In this document: in pieces, positions 47,798-57,932 of the stretch
Layout: every line of letters begins with the position of its first letter
Numbering within the stretch: position 1 is the stretch's first letter
Notes under the pieces: generated by a model
What the model was told of the DNA's origin: nothing
Database searches by the model: none
The model's input: only the letters and a program-made list of their open reading frames with translations
Position numbers and translations under genes: made by a program
From: Isoetes taiwanensis
Taxonomy: Eukaryota > Streptophyta > Lycopodiopsida > Isoetales > Isoetaceae
NCBI GenBank assembly: GCA_021234155.1
Contig: JAJEKV010000001.1
Span: 35,572,826 to 35,636,825 of the forward strand
Length of the DNA: 64,000 nt
Reading direction: 5' to 3'

Positions 47798-48139
47798 CTA
47801 TTCAGTGTCAACTTGAAGTGCGGCCTCTTCCAATTCCCCTGGGATTGGATCATTGAACACCCTGACTGTAATTCTGGAATTTGAGGAGGGATTGTAGACT
47901 CGAAAGATTCCTGTGGCTGCAATATCTCTTTTGCCAAGAAATTCTTCAAGCCAAGCTTGTTCAATTTCCACTTCAAATTCAATGCAACTAGGAACAAAGG
48001 AGTATTCCTTGTGGAATAGGCTATATGGAAAGATCTGAGAATTTATGAGTTTTTCCCAGAGGGTTGAACTGTTTCCTTCCAGAAAACCACAGGTAAGTCG
48101 AGAATTTTCCTGTATTATTGCAAAAATTTTGCACTCCAT
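47798..48139 (-). CDS. Short 5' ORF of the L1 element (113 residues)
   Basis: Starts MECKIFAIIQENSRLTC about 200 nt into the element and ends EEAALQVDTE. It is acidic, with no recognised domain. It precedes ORF1 by about 170 nt in a different frame. It could be a detached N-terminal part of ORF1, in which case the L1 had an intron or frameshift here, or an independent leader ORF. Confidence 0.45.
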   Translation of the reverse strand: MECKIFAIIQENSRLTCGFLEGNSSTLWEKLINSQIFPYSLFHKEYSFVPSCIEFEVEIEQAWLEEFLGKRDIAATGIFRVYNPSSNSRITVRVFNDPIPGELEEAALQVDTE

Positions 48140-48350
48140 CCAACTTCCAGATCGATTGAATACAATTCAATGCTAGCCCTCTACAAGGCTAGCAGAATTT
48201 GCTTGAGTTAGCCTACAGATCTAGCAGGCTGAGCACGTTTTCCCTTGCTTTTCTCCCAAGAATAGGGAAATAACCACCTTAACTGAAATTTCAAGAAAAT
48301 AGGCGCTCGTCATTTTCTTAGAGAACATTTAAAATGTCTGATTTTCTCAG

Positions 48351-49800
48351 TTTTAACCTGCTTAAGCTAAGTGGCACAATACCTAAAGATTTAGGGTAAT
48401 TTTCTTACATTAAAGATCCCCTACCAACTAATTGATCTAATGAGTTAGAACTTGGCCAAGGCTGTGATCCGAGTCTACCAAGATCATGGCTCTGATACCA
48501 TTGTGATGCTCCCTGATTCTATACGATGTTCTCATCGTATAAATACGAGAAATTCTTCTCCCATGGTGGCTCCATCACCATGGAAAGGCCCTTCGTCTGA
48601 CTCGGACCACTTGTGATGGACAAGTGTCCGAGTGAAGGACACGAAGGTGTCATTCGTCCCATGCCTTCTATGGGAATCCTATATAGTGGAAGCGTACATA
48701 CATCATCAAGGCAACATAACAATAACACCAATATAACATAGGAAATGCACCATAAATGAAGGTTCTACCCTAGGCTCAGACTCAAGTGGGTCAACGGATG
48801 GTCAAGGTCTCTGGATAACAACAGACGGAATCATGACAATGACATTGGCTGGCATAAGACAATGGCTAGGGTAGTCCACTCCATCGCCCCTCCTGTGCAC
48901 ACTTTGCAGATATGCTATGGTGTGGTTGTGGCCTTCCGGAGATGTAATCTCATGGAATCACCCTATGAGACTACTCTAGGTTACATCTTCCGGGTCTGAT
49001 GCAGGAAATGGGATAATCCCCTCCCAAGCACGGTGGTTCCATTGGTGGCTAGAGGATCGTGGCACCACTAGCACCCATGCATCCGTACCTGACTTAACCC
49101 CCCAAAATCCATAGGCCGATCCTAGCCGCACCCATCGAGTTCAGGATGTCCCTATAGGCACGTATCCTGCGACCCAGAGGGTGTCAGACCCATATCCAGC
49201 CCACACACAGTGACCAACTATAAGCCTAGCACACTATAGGAATCCTTGTAGCCATGCTAGGCAAGGTTCCACCTGTACTTCACCACCATGTCCATTGTAT
49301 GGTGTTGAACCATAATATACCATCCCCAGCTAGATGGGTTCTTGTGCACATGCCGCATTTAATGGGTAAGGGATTCTAACTAGGAACATCTCTACTAGTA
49401 GATGGCCTTTAGATCTCTACCCCCCTTAATCCCCACAAACACAGGAGGAACAGAAAGGGAACAATCATCATACATATGTCCATCCATAACTCCACTAACC
49501 TGTATCTTGGCTTGATCCGTTATCTCTAAGAGTTTCCATGGTTAGCTGGTTTAACAGGTATGAACAAGCAGTTGCTCCTTCTCCAATTCTTCCCAAATCG
49601 ATTCCAAGCAGATTTGGGGCTAGAGACCCACCTCATTGCTTCCCAAATGGGTAAGTAGACTAGGCCAATCGAGTTGGTCCAGGTGGCTTCACTCCACTGG
49701 TTGAATTAAGCTAATTGATAGTAATTGGCTACGCATTTAGTCATTAATTAGCTTAATTAGTTGGTATTTTAGCATAACTACTTAAACCTTTTTTAGCTTA
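48351..49800 (-). mobile_element. LTR-retrotransposon primer-binding site and putative LTR (partial element)
   Basis: On the minus strand TGGTATCAGAGC (plus 48489-48500) is the classic plant primer-binding site complementary to initiator Met tRNA. It directly follows a sequence ending in CA (plus-strand TG at 48502-48505), as an LTR end would. About 165 bp further into the putative LTR the minus strand has CCACTATATAGG, a TATA-box-like sequence. The LTR's other end is not located; the 1.3-kb extent is a guess and no second LTR was found. The L1 at 40.0-48.3 kb sits about 140 bp beyond the primer site, so it may have inserted into the leader of this retrotransposon. Confidence 0.5.
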
Positions 49801-50182
49801 ATCCATAATAGTCCTAAAATGCCTATAGTGACGTGTCATGATATTTATATGCATCCCATATAGATACGTGGAACGTCACATTTGCATCCTGCAGTTTTGA
49901 GCTCCTTGTCTTCCCAAGCAAGATAGTCCCATCCAGTATTTTGCTCTGTAGATCCAGCGTTTCTTTGTTCATTAAGCCATGTATCCTTTTCATGAATTGC
50001 TTGTCAAACAACTTTGGGCCTGGCCTTGTGGGCAACTCTCCATGTCCTTAGACTTACCTTTCGTTTAAAGGGCCTAGATCTCTGTCCATTTTTCATCTTC
50101 ATCATCTGCCTCATCATTCTCGTGGCCTTCTAGGAGGATATATCTGCACAACTTCTTGAAGGTCCTCCACTTGGCTGGAAAC

Positions 50183-53100
50183 ATGGCTTATTCTAATGAC
50201 AAAAGGGATGGCTTTTTTCTGAAAAAATTGTGGAGGACCCATTGCCCATTTCTATCTTGTGGTTGTGACAAGACGATCAAGAAAAATGACAAGTCTTTAG
50301 AGTGCAAAAGTGGAATAGTTTGGATTGACCAAGCTGTCTGGTTTATCTTGAACAATTTAGATACTCTTTTTCCTGATTGTTCGCCTATGGCTAAGATGGT
50401 AAGCCTCACCAAGTTGTTACACAATATGCTGAAACCTGCTATTCTTGCCTTTATTTCTTACCTGGAAGTTAGAAGAGTATTTATCGACATGACTTTTCTA
50501 TATTCTGATGCTCCTGACAGCGATCTCATGGCTGCTTTTGGCAACTCTAAACTTGCTGATATTGCAGAAAAGACACTTAGGCCTATTGCCTTTAGGCACA
50601 GTCAAGTTTCTAAGAGAAAGAATACCCCTGACAAGCTGGACAGATCCTCGAACACTTCTTCTAAGAACATGTTCACTCCTAAGAGACCACCTAGAGTGAC
50701 TTCTGACCCTAGGGTTTCCATTGGTAACAGTTCTGCTACCATCAATTTAGACTGCAAAAATGATGGGGATCATATTGATGAGTATTCTGTCACCAAGGGT
50801 GGCAACAAGGGAATTTCTTTGGATGGTGGTGTTCCTACAAAGCTCGACTACACGGACATTACTAGGTTCGTACAACTTCTATTAATTTGATTACATTTCT
50901 TTTATAGATTGATGATGTTATTATCTTGATCTTCTTAATTTTTGACTTGTTATCTCTCTTTATTTCTATATACCAAGGGTTTTTATGAAAAGAGTTTTCC
51001 CTTGATATATAGTTTATTAATTTTTCTTAAAAAAAACTTTTAATCTCTCTCTTCTTATCTTATTGATTGAAAGTCTGCTGCCTCAAGCCTACTTCATCTG
51101 CCAGCCGATCAAGGTCTACTGTATCTTTTTTCTTTTATTGCTCTATCTATTTTTACTCCCTCCTAAAATATTATTTTTTAGGGGGTTCTCCGTAACACAA
51201 GGTCAGTGGTTAAGGATTGCAATCGTAGGAGACATCTTATCTCTGAAAAATCAAATGCTAAGAATAAAGTGGTTCACAGCACTTTTTTCTCGAAATGCCT
51301 AGAGAAATTCAGCATTCGAAATATTTTTTATGATATCCTTAAGGAATGTATTCCAGTTTTGGCTGATGAATTGTTGGACAATACCCTTTTCGCATGGAGG
51401 TATCAAGATCAATTAAGGGATAAGCTTTACAGGCCCTTTGAAGTTTTTGCTGATGGTTTTCCCAAAAAATGTCCTTGCCAGAATCCTTCTCTTTCTAAAT
51501 ACATTGATCCCATGATTGGGCATATTCGCACTATGGATCTGGATATTATCCATTGCCCAAAGCTGAAGCTAGCTCTTTCTTATGGACTTAACCATATTCC
51601 AGACTCTTCTTTTTCTATGGATGAATTTGCTATGGACTTCAAAGCTACTGTTGAGCAGTTTTTCTCTCTTCACCATTTCAGTCTATTACATTTATCAGAT
51701 CTTGAGTTAGAAGCTATTAAAGGAAAATTGCTGGTTTTAGCTATATCTCGTATTTCGCAGTTCAGGAGCAAAAACAGTTCTACACGATTTCTTTGGGATG
51801 ATGGTAATGTTAAAAAAAACATTCTATGGCTACGAAAGAATTTGTATATTTCTGAGGTGGACAAAGCTGGTAATAATCCCTCTTTTATTTGTCAACATCA
51901 CATCAGGGAGATGGCCCTACTCAGATTGGACAGCTCTGACTTTGAAAAGATTCCGTTTAATGTCCATGAAATCAAGCACGAATGTGTTGATGGAATATCT
52001 AACTTTTTAGGTCTGGAGTTGCCTTCAAGTAATAGGTTACCCTACCTGATGGGGATCTTTAAAGCTCACAAGAGTGATTACAGATGGCTTACAAATGCCC
52101 ACAATACTATTTTTACTGAGGTCTCTGATCTTTTGACTGCCATTTTAAACAACTTTATCTCTCTATGGCCTGAGATATGCCATTGGAATACTGCTGAGAT
52201 CATACTCTGGCTGAAGGATAAGGTTAACTCTTGTTGGCTCCTCAATTCTTCTTATGATTTCGTTCTGAATTTACCTAGTAAGATCTTTAATGTATTTTCC
52301 ATGGACATTACTAAATGTTATGAGAATATACCTCTTGAGGGAGATGATGGTATTATAGAAGTTCTTACTGAAGTTGCCTACTTTGTGTGGGATTTCATGA
52401 CTCACAAATTACCTTTGGCCCAACTTGTTGTTGTGAACAGGTCTGGTTGTTTTAATGCTAAGTGGAAGAAAGTGACTGATGAGAATGTGAAGGGGTTCAT
52501 CATCTCAAAACAGGATTTTTGCAAAATTAACAATTGGTTGTTATGCCACTGTTATCTTCAAATGGGATCCCAGATTTGGCGACAGAAAAAAGGCATCCCA
52601 ATGGGTTTCTCAAGCAGTCCAGCTTGGTGCAACTTATACCTTGCTTATTTTGAACTCAGGTTTATTTCTAGGCTTGCTCATCTGGGCAGATTTAGTGATA
52701 TTTCCAAGTTCCAATTTTCCTTTAGGTATATTGATGATTTATGCATCATCAATGGAGGAGATCTCCATGAATTCTTTTCCAAAAATGCTGTGTGTACAGT
52801 CTATAACATGGACCTATTGGGTCTAAAAGATGAAACAATTTATGATAAAAATTCTGGCTTGGGGATGTGTATCAATTTCCTCAATATTTCAGTTCAGGTT
52901 TTAGATCCATATAGTGGCTTGTTCCACTACTTTAGATATGACAAACGAAATAAGCTGAAGTTTAAAGTTAACAGATTTATCAAGGCTTGTGGTTGTAGGC
53001 CATATGGTCAAGCCTCCAAAGTGATCATTTCTCAGATCTTTCCATTTGTGTATGCACATTCGAATAGCCTGGCAGCTGCTGTTGACATCTGCAACTTAAT

Positions 53101-53224
53101 GGTTACTTTCTCCAGTAATGGCTTTCTCAAAAAGGATATTTCAAGTACTCTCAAGTTTAACAATTTTCCGGGCCTTCCTTTTGATATTGAAGACATGTCT
53201 AGGATCTTGAGGGATTTACTGTAA
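50183..53224 (+). CDS. Penelope-like reverse transcriptase gene (intron-containing, no GIY-YIG seen)
   Basis: First exon 50183-50865: MAYSNDKRDG, a Cys-rich HCPFLSCGCDKT, then a Ser/Lys-rich linker. An intron 50866-51201 (donor AG|GTTCGT, acceptor ACAAG) joins in frame to a long open frame ending at 53224. The RT region shows DKAGNNPSFICQHHIREM, LPYLMGIFKAHKSDYRWLTN, SMDITKCYENIP (motif A, about residue 367 counted from 51206), GIPMGFSSSPAWCNLYLAYF (motif B, about 463), FRYIDDL (motif C, about 507) and LNISVQVLD with FRYDKRNKLKF. This order, with YDKRxxF after motif C, fits the Penelope/TERT branch rather than LINE or LTR RTs. A perfect donor (GTAAGT) at 53221 could extend the protein into 53632-53761. 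No frameshift is seen over about 900 codons. No GIY-YIG nuclease was found on either side. Confidence 0.75.
51182..51202 (+). other. Predicted splice acceptor region of the Penelope-like gene
   Basis: A T-rich tract ending TTTTTTAG and, 20 nt further, ACAAG precede the long RT frame. Only the acceptor at 51201 keeps the upstream exon (ending in a 2-nt partial codon at 50865) in frame with the RT. This assignment is inference from phase. Confidence 0.4.
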
Positions 53225-53838
53225 GTTTCCTATATCTTCTAATTTGTTCTTTCTTTACGGGTTGGGTAGGATCCCTGTGTTGCAGCAGGGTCCTACCCTC
53301 CCTGTTGCATCATTTTTGTCATTTTCATTTGACCTTTCCTAGGGACCTCCCAATCTGGGGTAGGAGGTAGGCTTTTTTATGTATATCTTAGTAATTTTAT
53401 CCTTTCTCTAATAGTCTAGCCCTTTATTACGTTGTATTCTTTCTCTCTTAAACTTCTTCCTATTGTCTGGTTCCCTAAATCTAACATATGTCTTTACCCT
53501 CTTTTTTGCATCAATGTTTTATACCTTTAAGCTTTGGGTTTTAATCCCTTTTTCTATCTTTGTTCTTCCTATAGCATTTTCGTATCTTTCTTCTCTTTTA
53601 CAAAACTTCTTAGGTTAGGGTTTGCTTTCAGCGCCAAATGCTCCGGCCATGAATGGAGACGTCCACTTATACTAATAGTTCGGCTCCACCGTTTTGGCTT
53701 CAACGAATGGTTGGCCTTCCAGGGTTGCATCGCTGGCTGGTTGCTCATTCACCCTTCTTAATTGTTGTTTATATGTTCTATTCCCATCGTAAGATTACCT
53801 CTTGCTTTCGGCTGTTGGCTGGCTCTTTCCTTCTCTGG
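53225..53838 (+). other. T-rich segment with a candidate terminal exon
   Basis: After the RT stop, the sequence is T-rich like a plant intron. A polypyrimidine stretch ending GCTTTCAG (53631) opens a frame 53632-53761 (AKCSGHEWRRPLILIVRLHR, then FGFNEWLAFQG, stop) whose phase matches the donor at 53221. It has no recognisable domain. Confidence 0.35.
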
Positions 53839-54210
53839 ATGGGAAGAAAGAAAGGCGGTTTAAACAAGGCTACCATTCTTAAATTGGAGATAGATAGGAA
53901 GATGGCTGAGAAGAGAAAAAGCCTGTTCAATTTTCACAAACCTGCTAAAGTTGCGGATCCTTCTAAAAAAACTGTTGTTGTGGAAGGCCAGGGTTGCTCT
54001 ATTCCCATTATTATCGATTCTGGGACCATTTCCCCCAATTTGGCTGCGCCTTGTGTTCCCAGTACTCCTGTTATTGCTCTAATGCAAGCTCCTGTTCAAC
54101 CGGATAATCCTGCTACACCAAAGGACATCAAACAGGTCACCTCATATGTCTACAATTTGTTACTAATTTCCTTGGATCTGTTCCTTGTAACTCTTGGATG
54201 TGGCCATTAA
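53839..54210 (+). CDS. Hypothetical ORF beginning MGRKKGGLNK
   Basis: ATG at 53839 opens 123 codons: MGRKKGGLNKATILKLEIDR, KMAEKRKSLFNFHKPAKVAD, then a Pro/Val-rich stretch and stop. RKSLFNFHKP resembles a PCNA-binding-like or hAT-type N-terminal basic segment, but this is weak. It could be the first exon of another gene whose next exons I cannot find in the T-rich DNA that follows (a possible donor is CAG|GTCACC at about 54136). Confidence 0.35.
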   Translation: MGRKKGGLNKATILKLEIDRKMAEKRKSLFNFHKPAKVADPSKKTVVVEGQGCSIPIIIDSGTISPNLAAPCVPSTPVIALMQAPVQPDNPATPKDIKQVTSYVYNLLLISLDLFLVTLGCGH

Positions 54211-55651
54211 ATTCTTAATTCTGTAGATCAGGTTCTTTATTTACTGCCCCTGCTATGTTCTCTACTATTTCCTTATTTCCTCTATAGGTGTTGTGATTTT
54301 TGCATCGAATCCTAACTGAGCTTTTCTGTAATATTTCCTGTCCATGTTTTTCTCTTAATATTATGTCTAGTTCTGGTGTTCTAAGGTATCATATATGTTG
54401 CTGCTGCAATGCTTTCCATATCTTTTGTGGGCTTTAAATCCATTTGGTATAATGCTGGTCTTATGCATATACTGTTGTCTAAACTAATACTGATCGTAAG
54501 GTTGACATCTATAATTATTTTTCCAAGTTTCTTATGGTGATAGGCGTTAAGCCGGTTTTTAGTCCACTGCTTACCTGCATGTAGCTTAACTTATTACCCT
54601 TCTTAGGCTAATATTGTTTTGGTTCTACTGCAGGTAACCGGGCTAAACCCTCCATGTGGTTTCTTGGCTTTGTTTCGTGCATGGTTTCTGCTCAAATCTG
54701 CAATAATCTGCAATTTCTTACTTATGGTGATATCTTAAAGACTTCGGATACTATTTGTTTTCCGTTTTTGTTGGGCACTATATAAGTGGCTCTATTTATC
54801 TTCTTTTGTTCTAAATTCCAAAAAACAACATGCTGATTTTATTTCCTTCTTATATCATTGCTACCTTTGACCGTTGTATCAATGTTTGTTCTTATGTTGT
54901 TCTATGCTTCACTTTTGTGGTTGAATGGATCCAATTTAATACATACTTCTTATTACTTGTAAACTTGTTTTATGTTCTGGATATAACTTTGTTATTCTTT
55001 GCATTGCTAAGTTATTTTTTATATACTCTACAAGCGGTGTAGTAAGCCCTTTAGTTGTATTATTTGTCTCTTTTCTTATTGTTTACCAGCTGTTGTCCTT
55101 TTTTCCTGTGTTCCTAGTATGTTTTATTGCATATGCTTTTATATTATTCTTTACTCCTTTTTTTAATGCTTATGATATCTTCTATTTTCCGTTATTGTAT
55201 TCACCTTATAATTTAGTCAAATTTAACATTTGTCCTTCTCATTTGTCTCTATTCTATTCAGTGTCTAGTATTCTTCTTTTTTATTCTACTTTTATTCGGA
55301 TCTACTTTGCTTTTTTAACCCTCATAGCCTTGTTTTGTTCATTCCTCTATATTTGCTTTTTGTACTCTGAATTCTTGTCCATTAATTGTTCTATATCTTT
55401 CCTTTCTTGATTTCTATCTTAGACTTTAGGCTTCTCTTATGCATTCTGTTATTTGGTTACATCTTTCCTTTATTCTTTGCTTAGCTTATTTTTAGATCCT
55501 TATCAAGGCTTGGGTAGGATTCCTTATTTTTAGATCCTTATCAAGGCTTGGGTAGGATTCTGCACCTAATCTTATTCAAGGCTGCAATCTAAAAAACTTG
55601 ATCTCCCGCATGGGTCTTCTAGTTTTTAATCTGATAAATCTTTCAGACCGG

Positions 55652-55653
<2 letters not shown>
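54211..55653. other. T-rich DNA, no gene recognised
   Basis: About 1.4 kb strongly enriched in T on the plus strand; open frames here are hydrophobic because of composition. A 33-34 nt unit (TTATTTTTAGATCCTTATCA, then AGGCTTGGGTAGGATTC) is tandemly duplicated at about 55486-55560. Confidence 0.5.
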
Positions 55654-55688
<35 letters not shown>

Positions 55689-55768
55689 CAAAGTTTTTTC
55701 CTTTTCCGCCCACGTTTTGAACGCGTGACCTCCTACTTCCAAACCAACACTCTTTCCATCTTGCCAAC
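55654..55768 (-). mobile_element. tRNA-type SINE with A35 tail
   Basis: On the minus strand, GTTGGCAAGATGG (A-box-like, plus 55756-55766) is followed about 30 nt on by GGTCACGCGTTCAAAAC (B-box-like, plus 55714-55730). About 25 nt of body and a 35-nt poly(A) (plus-strand T, 55654-55688) follow. The spacing and box sequences are those of an RNA polymerase III promoter in tRNA-derived SINEs. No target duplication was identified. Confidence 0.6.
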
Positions 55769-55770
55769 TA

Positions 55771-55870
55771 TCTATATATAATAATAAAAGCAAAATGTAG
55801 TGTGTGCATAGCATCTCGGCCGTCCATTTCTTTTCCCACAACTTTTATTCTGGGCCGTCAGATCATGACT
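55771..55870 (+). mobile_element. Possible Helitron 5' end
   Basis: A|TCTATATATAATAATAAAAG fits the canonical plant Helitron start (TC at the end, inserted after A, AT-rich, with AATAAAAG). It is followed by CATCTCGGCCGTCCATTTC and TGGGCCGTCAGATC, motifs common near plant Helitron ends. No matching CTRR end with hairpin was assigned. Confidence 0.35.
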
Positions 55871-55954
55871 ATTCCTATTGTAACCTCTATGTCGACCCGT
55901 TCTTAGGCGTTGCAAAGAGCCGTAATCGATCCCTTTGTTAGCTGTTGTATTGAG

Positions 55955-56290
55955 GTATTTACTTGCCCTTGCTTGTGCGGTATGTTGGCTTCTTAGGCTA
56001 TAGTGCCATTTCCCTTTCAGGATTTCTGCAAAAAGAACGAACAGGCAAGAAGCAAGACCATCAAGAAGGGCCACATTTATTGGATGCGACCAAGTATTTC
56101 ACTCTTTTCGAGAGGTAAGATAGACTATATAATGCATTCTAACAGTTTTTGTAGCCTTGCTTGTGCGGTATGTTGGTTTCTTAGGCTATAATGCCATTTC
56201 ACTTCCAGGATTTCTGCAAAAAGAATTGTATGCGACCAAGTATTTTACTGTCGACCAAGTATTTTACTGTTTTTGAGAGGTATGATAGTC
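55955..56290. repeat. Direct repeat pair of about 130-160 bp
   Basis: GCCCTTGCTTGTGCGGTATG, TTCTTAGGCTATAGTGCCAT and CAGGATTTCTGCAAAAAGAA (about 55966-56038) recur at about 56155-56226, followed in both by GCGACCAAGTATTT and TTTTCGAGAGGTA / TTTTGAGAGGTA. The block beginning CAGGATTTCTGC resembles an exon after a splice acceptor and ends at GAGAG|GTAAGA, so a gene segment may have been captured and duplicated. Confidence 0.65.
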
Positions 56291-56319
56291 CCCTGGGATT
56301 GCGCCATTAATGCCACTAT

Positions 56320-57143
56320 GATTTTCTTTGCTTTTTGAATTTATGTGAATGAAGTAGGGAATTGAATCAAATCTTAAGTAGTCAGTAATGATTGCGTTGT
56401 ATGTGTGACAAAGACATTATGCTCATGATAGACAGAGTTTTAAGTTAAAGGCTACAGTGCTGGCAAAAAGGTATATACATGGTGTTGCCATTCATGGCAG
56501 TAAATTTTATAGAAAGAAAAACGCTTCTTCATTGCACATTTGAATTTAGAACCTTTGGTTGGAAAGGGGGGATGTTATTATAGATTGAAACTTAAAGTAT
56601 ATGCATGCAGGGTTAGATTGCAAGGTACAACTCTTTGCAAGGTACAGCAGGAGACACCCTTTGTAAGCTGCCTTCCTGCATTTTATAATGCCATTTCACT
56701 TTCAGGATTTCTTTGATTTTCTTTGCTTTTTGAATTTATGTGAATGAAGTAGGGAATTGAATCAAATCTTAAGTAGTCAGTAATGATTACGTTGTATGTG
56801 TGACAAAGACATTATGCTCATGAAGGAAACATGCATCAGTTTGGACATTCCAATCACATAGTATCCTCTTAAATGCTAACCTGATAGACAGAGTTTTAAG
56901 TTAAAGGCTACAGTGCTGGCAAGAAGGTATATACATGGTGTTGCCATTCATGGCAGTAAATTTGATAGAAAGAAAAACGCTTCTTCATTGCACATTTGAA
57001 TTTAGAACCTTTGGTTGGAAAGCGGGGATGTTATTATAGATTGAAACCTATAGTATATGCATGCAGGGTTAGATTGCAGGGTACATCATCTCTTTGCAAT
57101 GTACAGTAGGAGACACCCTTTGTAAGCTGTCTTTTTGCATTTT
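56320..57143. repeat. Large direct repeat, two copies of about 365 and 430 bp
   Basis: ATTTTCTTTGCTTTTTGAAT through TTGTAAGCTG is present at about 56321-56672 and about 56716-57130. The second copy has about 60 extra bp (GGAAACATGCATCAGTTTGG onward) near 56825-56885. The last part (GCAGGGTTAGATTGCA to CTTTTTGCATTTTGA) recurs again at 59545-59626. Confidence 0.8.
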
Positions 57144-57283
57144 GATGCCCTCTCGTCCCCCTGATGAAAACTTTGATTCATCATTGCTATAAAGCTTTAC
57201 GCAATAGACACTTGAGAATGGCATTTTGAAACATATCAGGACTGCTATGGACCTGTACATTTGTTCGTCTCTATTTTCTATTC

Positions 57284-57932
57284 TCTATGGTACAAGAAGA
57301 ACTTGGACTTAATTCAGATACCATTTTGGGCAGTATCCTTGTTGATATGTATGCTAAATGTGGTGTTCTAAAGGAATCTAAAACAGTTTTTGACAAATTA
57401 GAGAGAAGAAATGTGGTGATCTGGAATTCAATGATTGCTGGATATGCCCAATATGGAGAGGCTTTTTCTGCAATAAATTGCTCTAAAAAGGTGCAAGAAG
57501 AGGGATTGAGACCGGATAATGTCACCATTTTCGTTGATCCTTGTTGCATGTGGTGGGCGGGGCTCAATAGATACAAAATTTTGGCGGCAATTAGGAAATA
57601 TGATTGAACACCATCACCTTTTTCCCATTGAGCACTATAAGCGCTTGATAGATCTTCTAGGGCATCTGGGATGGTGAAGGAAGCGTAAGATTGATCGCAA
57701 TGATGTGTGATCGAAACACCAAGTATCTCTCGGTTGGATTTCACTACTTAGTGCTTGCAGAACGTTCTATAAGATGGAGTTAGGTAGGCTTTGCTTTGAC
57801 GAAGCTACCTATTTAGATCCCAATTGTGCTCCGGCGTATGTGCTTATGTCGAACATTTATGCATATGCTCATATGCAAAAGGATGTTGACAAGATAGAAA
57901 ATATAAGAAGACGTGCAGGTGTATTCCATGAT
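57284..57932 (+). pseudogene. PPR gene remnant (PLS motifs and E domain)
   Basis: 57284-57607 encodes LGSILVDMYAKCGVLKESKT, VFDKLERRNVVIWNSMIAGY and LRPDNVTIFVD, two adjoining pentatricopeptide motifs of the PLS class. After frame changes, 57620-57930 gives EHYKRLIDLLGHLG, SLLSACRTFYKMELGRL, ATYLDPNCAPAYVLMSNIYA and DVDKIENIRRRAG, the E/E+ region that ends RNA-editing PPR proteins. Frame breaks near 57520 and 57705 and a stop show decay. Such proteins normally bind organellar RNA; the plural of closely matching copies nearby points to local duplication. Confidence 0.85.

Larger units (their letters stand above)
39998..48350 (-). mobile_element. Near full-length plant L1 (LINE-1) with poly(A) and target duplication
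   Basis: The element runs on the minus strand from 48340 to a 19-nt poly(A) (plus-strand T at 40008-40026). ATTTTCTCAG flanks it on both sides (39998-40007 and 48341-48350), a 10-bp target duplication that could extend to 14 bp if adjoining T residues count. Order on the minus strand: short 5' ORF, zinc-knuckle ORF1, EEP endonuclease, RT, RVT zinc-binding domain, extra 3' ORF, poly(A). ORF1 is open; ORF2 carries several frameshifts, so autonomous activity is lost. At 8.3 kb it is at the long end for plant L1. Confidence 0.85.

Noticed and set aside
50183-53224. Telomerase reverse transcriptase
   Set aside because: The RT core is in the same broad branch, but no TERT N-terminal RNA-binding motifs are visible and the YDKRxxF region after motif C is Penelope-like.
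54830-55410. Membrane-protein genes
   Set aside because: Hydrophobic frames come from T-rich DNA (Phe/Leu/Ser codons) with no start context or family pattern.
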